From contig CAJTCY010000021.1 of the NCBI GenBank assembly GCA_910575075.1, positions 22,889 to 86,888 on the forward strand: DNA of 64,000 nt, in the 5' to 3' direction. Both the position numbers and the translations under genes were made by a program. The notes under the pieces were generated by a model. That model made no database searches, was not told the DNA's origin, and saw only the letters and a list, made by a program, of their open reading frames with translations. The stretch is from Lachnospiraceae bacterium. Lineage in GTDB: Bacteria > Bacillota > Clostridia > Lachnospirales > Lachnospiraceae. This document shows, one piece after another, positions 11,195 to 19,749 of this stretch. How positions within the stretch are numbered: the stretch's first letter is position 1; each line of letters opens with the position of its first letter.

Positions 11195-14100
11195 ATGAAA
11201 CGAAGATATACGGTAACGATTTTGATGATGCTGTTTTTTGTTCTGGGTACGGTGAAGATTCAGGCAGAGACAAAGGATATCCGGACGGAATATGTAACTT
11301 TAACGGATGAGAATCGTTTTAAGGAAGAATATTATCAGAAGCCGCAGGTGCGCTATCCGGCTGCAGAAGGTGAGATGTACCGTGCATCCAGAGCGGCGCT
11401 GGATCTGGAACAGTATATCGTGGAAGCTCTGGAGAATTATCAGCAGAGCATAGATGTCTCAGCTTATCAGATTCCCACGAAAGAGGCGTTTGCTGTCTTA
11501 CTTCAGATCTTAAATGATAATCCTGGAATGTTTTATGTAGACAATAAGTTCGCATATTCTTATTATTCTTATAATGAACAATCATTAGTACAGTCATATA
11601 GTGTGAGCTATTTGGGCACGCCGGAGGAAATAGATCAGCAGCGGCAAGAGCTGGAAGCAGCGGCTGACCAGGCAGCGGCACAGGTCGAGGATTCTATGAC
11701 AGATCTGGAAAAGGCTTTGGTGGTGCATGATTACCTGGTGCAGAACTGTGAGTATGATTATGACAGGCTTAATAACGGACAGCTTCCAGATATTTCTCAT
11801 ACGGCATATGGCGCCCTGGTGAACCGAATGGCTGTGTGTGATGGATATGGGGACGCCTATATCTATATTATGAAGGATAAGCTGGGGATACCATGTGAAC
11901 TGGTGGCAAGCGATGCTATGGCACATGCCTGGAATATGATAGAGATTGACGGCAAATGGTACCATGTGGATGCCACCTGGGATGATCCAGTGAGAGACAG
12001 TATTGGAAGAGTGGGACATAAGTATTTTCTGCTCAGTGATACGGCCATCAGTGATGCCAGTCATGAGCATGAGGGATGGAGTACGTCGCGGACAGCAGAT
12101 TCTACGCTCTATGATGATGCGTTTTGGACAGAGATAACTTCTTCCATCTGCTGGTATCAGGGAGAATGGTATTTTTCCAGATATCAGGGTGGTGATTATA
12201 ACACGATGGGAGTGAAACTTCTGAAAAAAGGTGCGCTTTTCGAAGATGCAGAATCCGAGGTATATAAGGAAAACGTATGGACGGGAGAAGGAAATTCTTA
12301 CTTTCCGGCCAGCTATATGTATCTTGCAAAAGCAAATGATATGATGTATTTCAATACAAAGACAGCCATTTGCCATTTAGATGCAGAAGGAAAGACGGAA
12401 GAAGTATATAAACCTCAGATTCCGTCAGGACAGTGGATTTTTGGATTTACGGTGAGAGGAAAAGAGGTATGGTACGCACTTCAGAATACACCGCAGATCA
12501 GCAGTAAACAGGTGATTCTTACATATGCGCTTCCAGAGCTTGATTTACGGGAGATAACAGGCGTTACTGCCGAAGACGTGACTGCCGTATATAATGGAAC
12601 TGCACAAACAATTACCGTTTCGGGAATTCAGGAAGGTGATGAAGTGCAGTATGCTGGGGACAATGGAAGCTATCAGAGTACACAGCCGGAAATGATTCGC
12701 GCAGGGATTTATCAGGTGCGGTACCGTGTAAAGCGTCAGGGATACCAGCCGTTTGAGGGGACAGCTCAGGTGAAAATCGAAAAAGCCATACCCGTTTACA
12801 CGGTGCCGGAAGGATTGAAAGGGACTAGCGGAAAGACTCTCGTAAGTGTAATTTTGCCAGAAGGTTTTAGCTGGCAGACTGATACAGATACCAAGCTGTA
12901 CCAGGAAGGAAGCCTGGTTTTTCTGGTAAAATATACACCGAAAGACAGTGAAAACTATGTGACAGTTACGGATATTGAGGCCGAAGTTACAGTGAGCTGT
13001 CCGGGACATAACTATACGTCAGAAATTACAAAGCAGCCGACTGAGACAGAGGACGGTGAGGAAACTTTCACCTGTGTACTCTGCGGGGATAGCTATACCG
13101 AGGTGATTCAGGCAGGTCTGCCGCAGATAGAAGGAATTGAGTCAGAAGACGTGACTGCTGCGTATGACGGGACGCCTCAGAGGATCATGCTCAAGGGAAT
13201 CCAGGCAGGAGACATAGTAAAATATGCAGGTGAAGATGGTATTTATCAAGAAGAACAGCCAGAAATGATAAAGGCAGGAGTCTATCAGGTGCGGTATCAG
13301 GTGAAGCGTCAGGGATACCAGCCGTTTGAGGGAACAGCGCAGGTTGAAATTACCAAAGCTGTTCCTGCGTATACGGCGCCTGTTGGACTGCAGGGGCAGA
13401 GCGGAAAGACATTGGCAAGCGTAATTCTGCCGAAAGGTTTTGTCTGGCAGACCGCTGAAGCAACCAGATTATCAACAGAGGGAACGTATACATGGTATGT
13501 AAATTACGTGCCGGAAGACACAGGTAATTATCAGACTGTTCAGAGTATTGAGGTAAAGGTTCAGGTGAAATGTCCTGGTCATCAATATCAATTAAAAGTA
13601 AACAGACCTGCGACAGAGACTCAGAAGGGATTGAGAACTTATATCTGCAGTCTCTGCGGAAACAGCCGAACAGAGGAAATTCCTGTACAGAATCCTGCAA
13701 AGCCGGGAAATGTATCCGGTCTTAAAGTGAAAAAAAATACGTCAGATTCTTTGACGTTTACCTGGAATCTCATAGAAAACGCAGGCTATTATCTGAAACT
13801 TTACAAAGGTAATACCTTAATATCTGCTCAGTATGTGACAGGAAATGTTCATTCTTTTGGCGGTTTGAAAGCAGCATCAGACTATACCTTACAGGTCACT
13901 CCTTATTATATTGTAAATGGGAGCAGGGTATTTGCAGCGCAAGCTGGAGAAATCAGGACAGCTACAGCTCCGTCAGCCGTTAAGTTTAATTCTGTAAAAA
14001 AGAGTGGTAAAAATAAGGTGAAATTGGCATGGAAGAAAACTTCAGGCGCCAGCGGGTATGAGATTTTTATGAAGACAGGCAAAGGAGGTTACAAGAAAAT

Positions 14101-14254
14101 CAAAACGATTGCCAAAGGGAAGACCGTTTCTTTTACCAAAACAGGGATGAAAAAGGGAAAAACGTATAGTTTCCGGATACGTGCCTATAGAACAGTGAAC
14201 AGAGCGAAGGTTTACGGGACTTACAGCAAGGTAAAGAAAATAAAAATTCGTTAA
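11195..14254 (+). CDS. Secreted transglutaminase-like protein with Ig-like repeats and FN3 tail
   Basis: 1019 aa with an N-terminal signal peptide (residues 1-25, ending VKIQAET). Residues about 165-265 form a transglutaminase-like cysteine protease core, with candidate triad Cys215 in 'MAVCDGYGDAYIY', His244 in 'MAHAWNMIE' and Asp259 in 'YHVDATWDD'. A degenerate beta region follows, then two long near-repeats (about 460-620 and 660-810), each running from an 'EDVTA.Y.GT.Q' strand through 'YQVRY.VKRQGYQPFEGTAQV' to a 'CPGH' cysteine segment with a paired CxxC-like 'TCVLCG' or 'ICSLCG'. The end has two FN3-like domains and a lysine-rich tail. It probably acts on peptides or wall components outside the cell; the substrate is unknown. 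AGGAGG lies 7 nt upstream of the ATG. Confidence 0.82.
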   Translation: MKRRYTVTILMMLFFVLGTVKIQAETKDIRTEYVTLTDENRFKEEYYQKPQVRYPAAEGEMYRASRAALDLEQYIVEALENYQQSIDVSAYQIPTKEAFAVLLQILNDNPGMFYVDNKFAYSYYSYNEQSLVQSYSVSYLGTPEEIDQQRQELEAAADQAAAQVEDSMTDLEKALVVHDYLVQNCEYDYDRLNNGQLPDISHTAYGALVNRMAVCDGYGDAYIYIMKDKLGIPCELVASDAMAHAWNMIEIDGKWYHVDATWDDPVRDSIGRVGHKYFLLSDTAISDASHEHEGWSTSRTADSTLYDDAFWTEITSSICWYQGEWYFSRYQGGDYNTMGVKLLKKGALFEDAESEVYKENVWTGEGNSYFPASYMYLAKANDMMYFNTKTAICHLDAEGKTEEVYKPQIPSGQWIFGFTVRGKEVWYALQNTPQISSKQVILTYALPELDLREITGVTAEDVTAVYNGTAQTITVSGIQEGDEVQYAGDNGSYQSTQPEMIRAGIYQVRYRVKRQGYQPFEGTAQVKIEKAIPVYTVPEGLKGTSGKTLVSVILPEGFSWQTDTDTKLYQEGSLVFLVKYTPKDSENYVTVTDIEAEVTVSCPGHNYTSEITKQPTETEDGEETFTCVLCGDSYTEVIQAGLPQIEGIESEDVTAAYDGTPQRIMLKGIQAGDIVKYAGEDGIYQEEQPEMIKAGVYQVRYQVKRQGYQPFEGTAQVEITKAVPAYTAPVGLQGQSGKTLASVILPKGFVWQTAEATRLSTEGTYTWYVNYVPEDTGNYQTVQSIEVKVQVKCPGHQYQLKVNRPATETQKGLRTYICSLCGNSRTEEIPVQNPAKPGNVSGLKVKKNTSDSLTFTWNLIENAGYYLKLYKGNTLISAQYVTGNVHSFGGLKAASDYTLQVTPYYIVNGSRVFAAQAGEIRTATAPSAVKFNSVKKSGKNKVKLAWKKTSGASGYEIFMKTGKGGYKKIKTIAKGKTVSFTKTGMKKGKTYSFRIRAYRTVNRAKVYGTYSKVKKIKIR

Positions 14255-14345
14255 GTTTCATTGATATTTTCCGGGGAATATTGTAAAATAGAACAAGTTG
14301 GTGCGGATTTGTCTGTTTCAGTGCAGATACGAAGGAGGAAAGGAA

Positions 14346-15044
14346 ATGGACCAGCCCAGATGTCAGATGGAAACAATGATTCAGGAACCGCAGGAAGAGA
14401 CGGTGCAGCAAAAATCAGAAGAAATTCAGCAGAGGACGGAAGAAGAAGAAATTCACCCAAATCTGGAAACAGATGCAGTGCAGCAGAAGCAGCGTTGGGA
14501 GGAACAGCAGAAAATTCATCAGAAGCATTGGGAAGAACAGCAGAAAATTGCTGAGAAAAGGCGGGAGTTTCAGCGTGAACTTGCCGAAGAGAGAATTAGA
14601 TTTCGGGAAGAACTTACGGCAGACAGACGAAGGTTTATGCAGGAACTGACAGCGGACAGACGAAGGTTTGAACAGGAACAGCAGGAATTTTATTTGAAAA
14701 AGGAGCGGGAAGAAAGGCGTCTGGCTGAGAAAGAGCGCCTCATTAAAGCAAAATGGGAACTTCTGGAAATGGAATTACAGAAGCTTGCCGGAGAAAGAGA
14801 AGCATTTGAGAAGAAAAAAGAGGCTGAGGCAGTCAAAAGTAATGGACGTCAGGCAAGAATGACAGTTAAGTACCCTTCAGAAATGGAACTGTTTTTTTCC
14901 GGTGTGGAGAATGCACTGGACATGAAGAAGCGGTATCGGGAATTAATTAAAATATTTCACCCGGATAATTCCACAGGAGACACACAGACTCTTCAGATGA
15001 TCAACAGAACTTACGAGAGCTTAAAGAAGCAGTTTAGTGCATAA
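14346..15044 (+). CDS. Coiled-coil protein with C-terminal J-domain-like segment
   Basis: 232 aa from the ATG at 14346, which follows GAAGGAGGAAAGGAA; a longer TTG-initiated frame from 14298 has no such site. The N-terminal 160 residues are almost entirely charged and Gln-rich heptads with internal repeats (ELTADRRRFMQ / ELTADRRRFEQ), predicting a long coiled coil. The last 50 residues resemble helices II-III of a J domain: 'KKRYRELIKIFHPDNSTGD' carries an HPD tripeptide, followed by 'LQMINRTYESLKKQF'. This suggests a DnaK partner with a coiled-coil targeting arm, but the J helix set is minimal and the role is unproven. It follows the transglutaminase-like gene by about 90 nt. Confidence 0.72.
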   Translation: MDQPRCQMETMIQEPQEETVQQKSEEIQQRTEEEEIHPNLETDAVQQKQRWEEQQKIHQKHWEEQQKIAEKRREFQRELAEERIRFREELTADRRRFMQELTADRRRFEQEQQEFYLKKEREERRLAEKERLIKAKWELLEMELQKLAGEREAFEKKKEAEAVKSNGRQARMTVKYPSEMELFFSGVENALDMKKRYRELIKIFHPDNSTGDTQTLQMINRTYESLKKQFSA

Positions 15045-15048
15045 AAAC

Positions 15049-15144
15049 CAGGGGCTGTTGCAAAAACACTGGATATTATATAAGTTACGCTCCATTTCCG
15101 GAGTATGATTATTGTATCTGGCTGCTGTTTTGCGGCAGCCCCTG
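15049..15144. repeat. Family B hairpin repeat, copy 2
   Basis: Arms CAGGGGCTGTTGCAAAA and TTTTGCGGCAGCCCCTG enclose about 60 nt with a small CTCC-ATTTCC-GGAG hairpin. It fills the gap before prmA. The arms match families B1 and B3 (GGGGCTGYYGCA). It could also end transcription, but no T-run follows. Confidence 0.7.
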
Positions 15145-15205
15145 CTTTGTATCTGGCAGGTTGTATGAAAGTCCGTGATCAGCAAGGCGCAGATTGGAGA
15201 AGACT

Positions 15206-16153
15206 ATGAAATGGAAAAAGTATACGATAGAGACGACTACCCAGGCAGAAGATTTTATCAGCAGCATGCTTGCGGATCTTGGGATTGAAGGAGTTCAGAT
15301 AGAAGATAATATTCCTTTGTCTGCAGCAGATAAAGAGAAAATGTATATTGATATTCTGCCGGAGCTTCCGCCGGATGAGGGACTGGCATATATCAGTTTT
15401 TTTCTGCCGGCAGAGCAAGGGCAGGAAGAGCTTCTGGCGCAGGTGCGCAGGGAACTGAATGAGCTGCGGGCATTTGTGGAGGTTGGAACAGCAGAGATTA
15501 CAGAAGGGGAGACAGAGGATAAGGATTGGATCAACAACTGGAAACAGTATTTTAAGGCATTTACCATTGAAAATATCTTGATTAAACCAACCTGGGAAGA
15601 ACTGCCTGCAGAAGGAGAGTACCGTCATGTGATTGAGATTGACCCTGGTACTTCCTTTGGAACGGGAAAGCATGAGACTACACAGCTTTGCATCCGCCAG
15701 TTGTGCAAATATTTGAAGCCTCAGGACCAGGTGCTGGATGTGGGATGCGGGAGCGGGATTTTGTCCCTGGTAAGTCTGAAACTGGGAGCAGCCAGCGTAA
15801 CAGGGACGGATATTGATCCATTGTGTATAGAAGCTTCTGCGGAGAATATGAAGGCAAATGGATTGTCTATGGGGCGGGCACATTTTTACCATGGAAACCT
15901 CATTGACGATGCCGGCATTCAGAGACAGGTGGGCGGGGAGTATGACATTGTGACGGCAAATATTCTTGCGGATATTATCATTCCCCTGACCCCAGTGATT
16001 CCAGCTTGTCTGAAAAAGGGCGGGATCTATATTACCAGCGGCATCATTGACTTTAAAGAGGAAGCAGTAAAACAGGCAGTTTTGGATGCCGGACTTGAAA
16101 TTCTTGAAATCAGCCGTCAGGGAGAATGGGTTGGCATTACCGCCAGAAAATAG
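15206..16153 (+). CDS. prmA: Ribosomal protein L11 methyltransferase PrmA
   Basis: 315 aa from the ATG at 15206 (MKWKKYTIETTTQAED), with GGAG upstream; an in-frame TTG lies at 15194. The N-terminal half has the L11-binding domain, then 'IEIDPGTSFGTGKHETT' (a PrmA signature) and the SAM-binding motif I 'VLDVGCGSGILSL' near 182-194. 'DIVTANILADIIIPL' carries the NxL catalytic-pocket sequence. PrmA trimethylates ribosomal protein L11. rsmE follows after 15 nt. A 382-codon antisense frame overlaps this gene and is rejected. Confidence 0.96.
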   Translation: MKWKKYTIETTTQAEDFISSMLADLGIEGVQIEDNIPLSAADKEKMYIDILPELPPDEGLAYISFFLPAEQGQEELLAQVRRELNELRAFVEVGTAEITEGETEDKDWINNWKQYFKAFTIENILIKPTWEELPAEGEYRHVIEIDPGTSFGTGKHETTQLCIRQLCKYLKPQDQVLDVGCGSGILSLVSLKLGAASVTGTDIDPLCIEASAENMKANGLSMGRAHFYHGNLIDDAGIQRQVGGEYDIVTANILADIIIPLTPVIPACLKKGGIYITSGIIDFKEEAVKQAVLDAGLEILEISRQGEWVGITARK

Positions 16154-16168
16154 AACAGGAGCAGAAAA

Positions 16169-16900
16169 ATGTTTCAATTTTTTGTAGAACCAGAGCAGAT
16201 TCATGGAGAAGAGATTGTGATCACAGGCAGCGATGTAAATCATATCAAAAATGTTCTCCGCATGCGGACAGGAGAACAGCTTCGCATCAGTGATAACGAA
16301 GGAGGAGACTTTTACTGTAAGATTCAAAATATGGAAGAACAGCGGATTATACTGCAGATAACTGGTCCGGCCGAGGACACGGAACCAGGTATCCGGATTA
16401 CGTTATTTCAGGGGCTTCCTAAAGGAGATAAGATGGAACTGGTGATTCAGAAGGCAGTAGAGCTGGGAGTCTTTCAGATTATACCTGTTGCCATGAAAAA
16501 CTGTGTGGTAAAGCTGGACGAGAAAAAGGCGAAAGCGAAGCAGTTAAGATGGCAGGCCATTGCGGAAAGCGCCGCAAAACAGTCAAAGCGCAGTATTATT
16601 CCCCAAATTGGTAAGGTTATGAGTTTTAAGGAGGCGGCAGAATATGCCAGCAAGCTGGACGTGCGCCTTCTGCCTTATGAGAACCAGCGGGGAATGGCGC
16701 ATACCAGAGAAGTGATGGGGGGCATTCAAAAGGGCAGTTCCGTAGGGATCTTTATTGGACCGGAAGGCGGCTATGATTCCCAGGAAATTGCACTGGTCCA
16801 GGAACAAATGGAGATGATTTCTCTGGGAAACCGTGTTCTGCGCACAGAAACGGCAGGGCTTTGCGCACTTTCGATGCTGCTTTATGCGCTGGAGGATTAG
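16169..16900 (+). CDS. rsmE: 16S rRNA (uracil(1498)-N(3))-methyltransferase RsmE
   Basis: 243 aa. It has the PUA-like N-terminal domain and the SPOUT knotted fold at the C-terminus, recognised by 'LFQGLPKGDKMELVIQKAVE', 'RWQAIAESAAKQSKR' and 'IFIGPEGGYDSQE', with 'LGNRVLRTETAGLCAL' forming the knot. RsmE methylates N3 of U1498 in 16S rRNA. It is immediately downstream of prmA, the usual arrangement in Firmicutes, and 9 nt before the cysteine desulfurase. Confidence 0.96.
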   Translation: MFQFFVEPEQIHGEEIVITGSDVNHIKNVLRMRTGEQLRISDNEGGDFYCKIQNMEEQRIILQITGPAEDTEPGIRITLFQGLPKGDKMELVIQKAVELGVFQIIPVAMKNCVVKLDEKKAKAKQLRWQAIAESAAKQSKRSIIPQIGKVMSFKEAAEYASKLDVRLLPYENQRGMAHTREVMGGIQKGSSVGIFIGPEGGYDSQEIALVQEQMEMISLGNRVLRTETAGLCALSMLLYALED

Positions 16901-16909
16901 GAGGAGAAG

Positions 16910-18064
16910 ATGGAAGCATATTTTGATAATTCAGCTACCACCCGCTGCTGTGAAGGAGCTGTGGAGATCATGGTGCGGGCTTTGTCTGAGGATTATGGAA
17001 ATCCGTCTTCTTTGCATGGAAAAGGCTTGGAAGGGGAAAACTATATCAAAGAAGCAAGGCATAAAATTGCAAAGACTATGAAAATTAAAGAAGCGGAGTT
17101 GATTTTTACTTCCGGCGGAACAGAATCCAATAATCTTGCCATTCTGGGAGCAGCTATGGCAAACAGGCGCAGCGGAATGCATCTGGTTACTACCTGTGTG
17201 GAACATCCGGCTGTGTCAGCGCCTCTGAAATTCCTGGAGGAACAGGGATTTTCTGTGACCCGTCTCAGCGTGGATCAAGATGGCATCATTTCTCTGGATA
17301 AGTTAAAGGAAGCGATTACACCGGAAACCATTCTGGTATCCATCATGTATGTGAACAACGAAATCGGCGCAGTGGAGCCTGTTGCTGAAGCAGCCAGGAT
17401 CATAAAGGAGAAAAATCCTCAGACTTTATTTCATGTGGATGCCATTCAGGCATATGGAAAATATATCATTTATCCCGGTAAACTGGGAATTGACATGATG
17501 TCTGTCAGCGGCCACAAAATTCATGGGCCCAAAGGCAGCGGGTTTTTGTATGTGAGGGAAAAGACAAAGTTAAAACCTATTATTTATGGTGGGGGGCAGC
17601 AGAAAAATATGCGTTCTGGTACAGAAAATGTGCCGGCAATTGCAGGGCTGGGACAGGCGGCAGGGGAAGCGTATGAAAATTTTGAAAAAAAGCAGGAGCA
17701 TTTACGCCAGCTGAAGAATGCTTTTATCAAAGGAATTGCGGATGAGGAATGGGCGCATTTCAATGGCAGAACGGGTGCAGACAGCGCACCGCATATTGTC
17801 AGCCTCAGTGTGGATGGAGTCCGCAGCGAAGTACTGCTTCATGCTCTGGAAGAACAGCACATTTACGTATCGGCAGGCAGCGCCTGTTCCTCGAATAAAC
17901 CTGCAGTCAGCGCTACGCTGCAGGCAATTGGAGTTAAGAGGCAGTATCTGGATGCTACGGTGCGGATCAGTTTTTGCAAAGACAATACCCTGGAAGAAGT
18001 AGAATACTGTGTGAAAAAGCTAAAGGAGCTGGTGCCAATGCTTCAAAAATACATAAGGCATTAG
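16910..18064 (+). CDS. Cysteine desulfurase (IscS/NifS family)
   Basis: 384 aa PLP-dependent aminotransferase class V enzyme. The N-terminus 'AYFDNSATTRCCE' is typical; 'VSGHKIHGPKGSGFLYVR' contains the PLP-binding Lys, and 'VSAGSACSSNKPAVSATL' the loop Cys that carries the persulfide. It moves sulfur from cysteine to acceptors. Here it lies 12 nt upstream of thiI, so it most likely feeds sulfur to ThiI for 4-thiouridine in tRNA (and possibly thiazole synthesis) rather than being the general Fe-S cluster enzyme. Ribosome binding site AGGAGGAG. Confidence 0.93.
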   Translation: MEAYFDNSATTRCCEGAVEIMVRALSEDYGNPSSLHGKGLEGENYIKEARHKIAKTMKIKEAELIFTSGGTESNNLAILGAAMANRRSGMHLVTTCVEHPAVSAPLKFLEEQGFSVTRLSVDQDGIISLDKLKEAITPETILVSIMYVNNEIGAVEPVAEAARIIKEKNPQTLFHVDAIQAYGKYIIYPGKLGIDMMSVSGHKIHGPKGSGFLYVREKTKLKPIIYGGGQQKNMRSGTENVPAIAGLGQAAGEAYENFEKKQEHLRQLKNAFIKGIADEEWAHFNGRTGADSAPHIVSLSVDGVRSEVLLHALEEQHIYVSAGSACSSNKPAVSATLQAIGVKRQYLDATVRISFCKDNTLEEVEYCVKKLKELVPMLQKYIRH

Positions 18065-18076
18065 AAAGGAAACCAT

Positions 18077-19261
18077 ATGTTTAAAGCATTTTTGATAAAA
18101 TACGGAGAAATCGGAATTAAAGGCAAGAACCGCCATCTGTTTGAAGATGCGCTGGTGCAGCAGATAAAATATGCCTTAAAGTCTGTGGAGGGAGAGTTTG
18201 TCACCAGCAAAGAACAGGGGCGTATTTATGTAGAAGCTCTGACAGAATTTGATTATGACGAGGTCATGGAACATCTGCAGTGCGTATTTGGCATTGTGGG
18301 AATCTGTCCAGTGGTAATTACAGAAGATGAAGGATTTGATAAACTTGCAGAAGATGTCATTTCCTATCTTGACAAGCGTTATCCAGACAAGCATAAGACA
18401 TTTAAGGTTAATGCCCGCAGAGCAAGAAAGAATTATCCTATGAGTTCCATGGAGATCAATGCGGCGCTCGGAGAAAAAATTCTGCAGGCATTTTCCGAGA
18501 TGAAGGTGGATGTGCATGAACCGCAGATTCTGGTTAATGTCGAGATCCGCGGGAGGATTAATATTTATTCAGAAGTGATTCCAGGACCAGGCGGAATGCC
18601 GGTGGGAACCAATGGAAAAGGCATGCTGTTGTTGTCCGGCGGAATTGACAGCCCGGTAGCCGGCTATATGATTGCAAAACGAGGCGTGAAAATTGACGCT
18701 GTGTATTTTCATGCGCCGCCCTATACCAGTGAACGTGCGAAGCAAAAAGTCATAGATTTGGCGAAACTGGTGGCAAAATATGCAGGTCCGGTTTACCTGA
18801 AGGTAGTAAATTTTACAGATATCCAGATGTATATCTATGAGCAGTGTCCGCATGAAGAACTAACGATTATCATGCGCCGTTATATGATGCGGATTGCAGA
18901 ACATTTTGCGGCAGAGACAGGATCTCTGGGACTGATTACGGGCGAGAGCATCGGACAGGTGGCAAGCCAGACCATGCAGTCCCTTGCAGCTACCAACGAG
19001 GTGTGCACGATGCCGGTGTATCGCCCTCTGATTGGCTTTGACAAGCAGGAGATCATTGCTGTTTCAGAGAGAATCGGGACCTATGAGACTTCGATTCTGC
19101 CTTATGAGGACTGCTGTACCATATTTGTGGCCAAGCATCCGGTGACAAAGCCAAGCCTCAAGATCATCCGCCGTTCAGAAATGCGTCTTAAGGAGAAGAT
19201 TGATGAGATGGTGAAGACTGCGGTTGAAACAGCAGAAACGATCATAGTGGAATCAGAATAA
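18077..19261 (+). CDS. thiI: tRNA 4-thiouridine synthetase ThiI
   Basis: 394 aa. N-terminal ferredoxin-like and THUMP domains (about 60-165), then the PP-loop ATP pyrophosphatase 'LLLSGGIDSPVAGYM' near 183-197. 'TGESIGQVASQTMQSL' and 'YEDCCTIFVAKHP' are family hallmarks. The protein ends without the rhodanese domain of enterobacterial ThiI, as is normal in Firmicutes, where a partner desulfurase donates sulfur; that partner is the preceding gene. It makes s4U8 in tRNA. Confidence 0.96.
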   Translation: MFKAFLIKYGEIGIKGKNRHLFEDALVQQIKYALKSVEGEFVTSKEQGRIYVEALTEFDYDEVMEHLQCVFGIVGICPVVITEDEGFDKLAEDVISYLDKRYPDKHKTFKVNARRARKNYPMSSMEINAALGEKILQAFSEMKVDVHEPQILVNVEIRGRINIYSEVIPGPGGMPVGTNGKGMLLLSGGIDSPVAGYMIAKRGVKIDAVYFHAPPYTSERAKQKVIDLAKLVAKYAGPVYLKVVNFTDIQMYIYEQCPHEELTIIMRRYMMRIAEHFAAETGSLGLITGESIGQVASQTMQSLAATNEVCTMPVYRPLIGFDKQEIIAVSERIGTYETSILPYEDCCTIFVAKHPVTKPSLKIIRRSEMRLKEKIDEMVKTAVETAETIIVESE

Positions 19262-19315
19262 TAGTCAGAATAATATTCAGGATAATAGAGAAAATGATAA
19301 TGAAATAAATAAGGA

Positions 19316-19350
19316 AGAAAAAACCCCCATGAAATTGTTATCATGGGGGG
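19316..19350 (-). terminator. Terminator of the HPr-like gene, between converging genes
   Basis: CCCCCATGA / TCATGGGGG hairpin. On the minus strand it is followed by a run of T, so it serves the HPr-like gene; on the plus strand no T-run follows thiI. Confidence 0.8.
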
Positions 19351-19375
19351 AATCTACAAAATAATATGGAAAGAA

Positions 19376-19606
19376 TTATACCAGATATGGTTTTAACACT
19401 TCCATAACTTCGTCTTTGTCAGCCTCAGCGTGGATCGCAAGATCAATGGGTTTGGATAAATCAAGACTGAAAATACCCATAATAGATTTTGCGTCAATGA
19501 CATATCTTCCGGAAATCAGATCAAAATCAAAATCAAACTGAGTGATGGCGTTTACGAAAGATTTTACCTTATCAATAGAGTTTAAAGAAATTTGTACGTT
19601 TATCAT
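19376..19606 (-). CDS. HPr-like protein without the catalytic histidine
   Basis: 76 aa, size and pattern of the PTS phosphocarrier HPr. The segment 'YVIDAKSIMGIFSLDLSKP' matches the HPr region around the regulatory Ser46. However, the site where HPr has its phospho-accepting His15 (G-L-H-A-R-P) reads 'SLNSIDKVKSFVN', and there is no histidine before residue 59. This suggests a regulatory HPr paralogue, comparable in concept to Crh of Bacillus, not a sugar phosphocarrier. Start ATG is preceded by AGGAGG on the minus strand. It converges with thiI and diverges from mtaB. Confidence 0.85.
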   Translation of the reverse strand: MINVQISLNSIDKVKSFVNAITQFDFDFDLISGRYVIDAKSIMGIFSLDLSKPIDLAIHAEADKDEVMEVLKPYLV

Positions 19607-19749
19607 GAGAAACCTCCTTCATTGTTAAAATAAAAATATTATCCTTATAGTAACTTCTTTTATACCAAAAGTCAATGGCACCATAACCAATTTAAGGAAA
19701 AAATGCAGGATGATTTTCAGCAAAATGTATGGAGAGGATGGAAAGCAGG

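Noticed and set aside
11594..12376. 260-codon minus-strand open frame inside the transglutaminase-like gene
   Set aside because: Antisense to the catalytic domain of a clear gene; its sequence resembles no protein.
15179..16327. 382-codon minus-strand open frame across prmA/rsmE
   Set aside because: It lies wholly opposite two well-recognised genes, has no ribosome binding site or recognisable domain, and is explained by codon bias.
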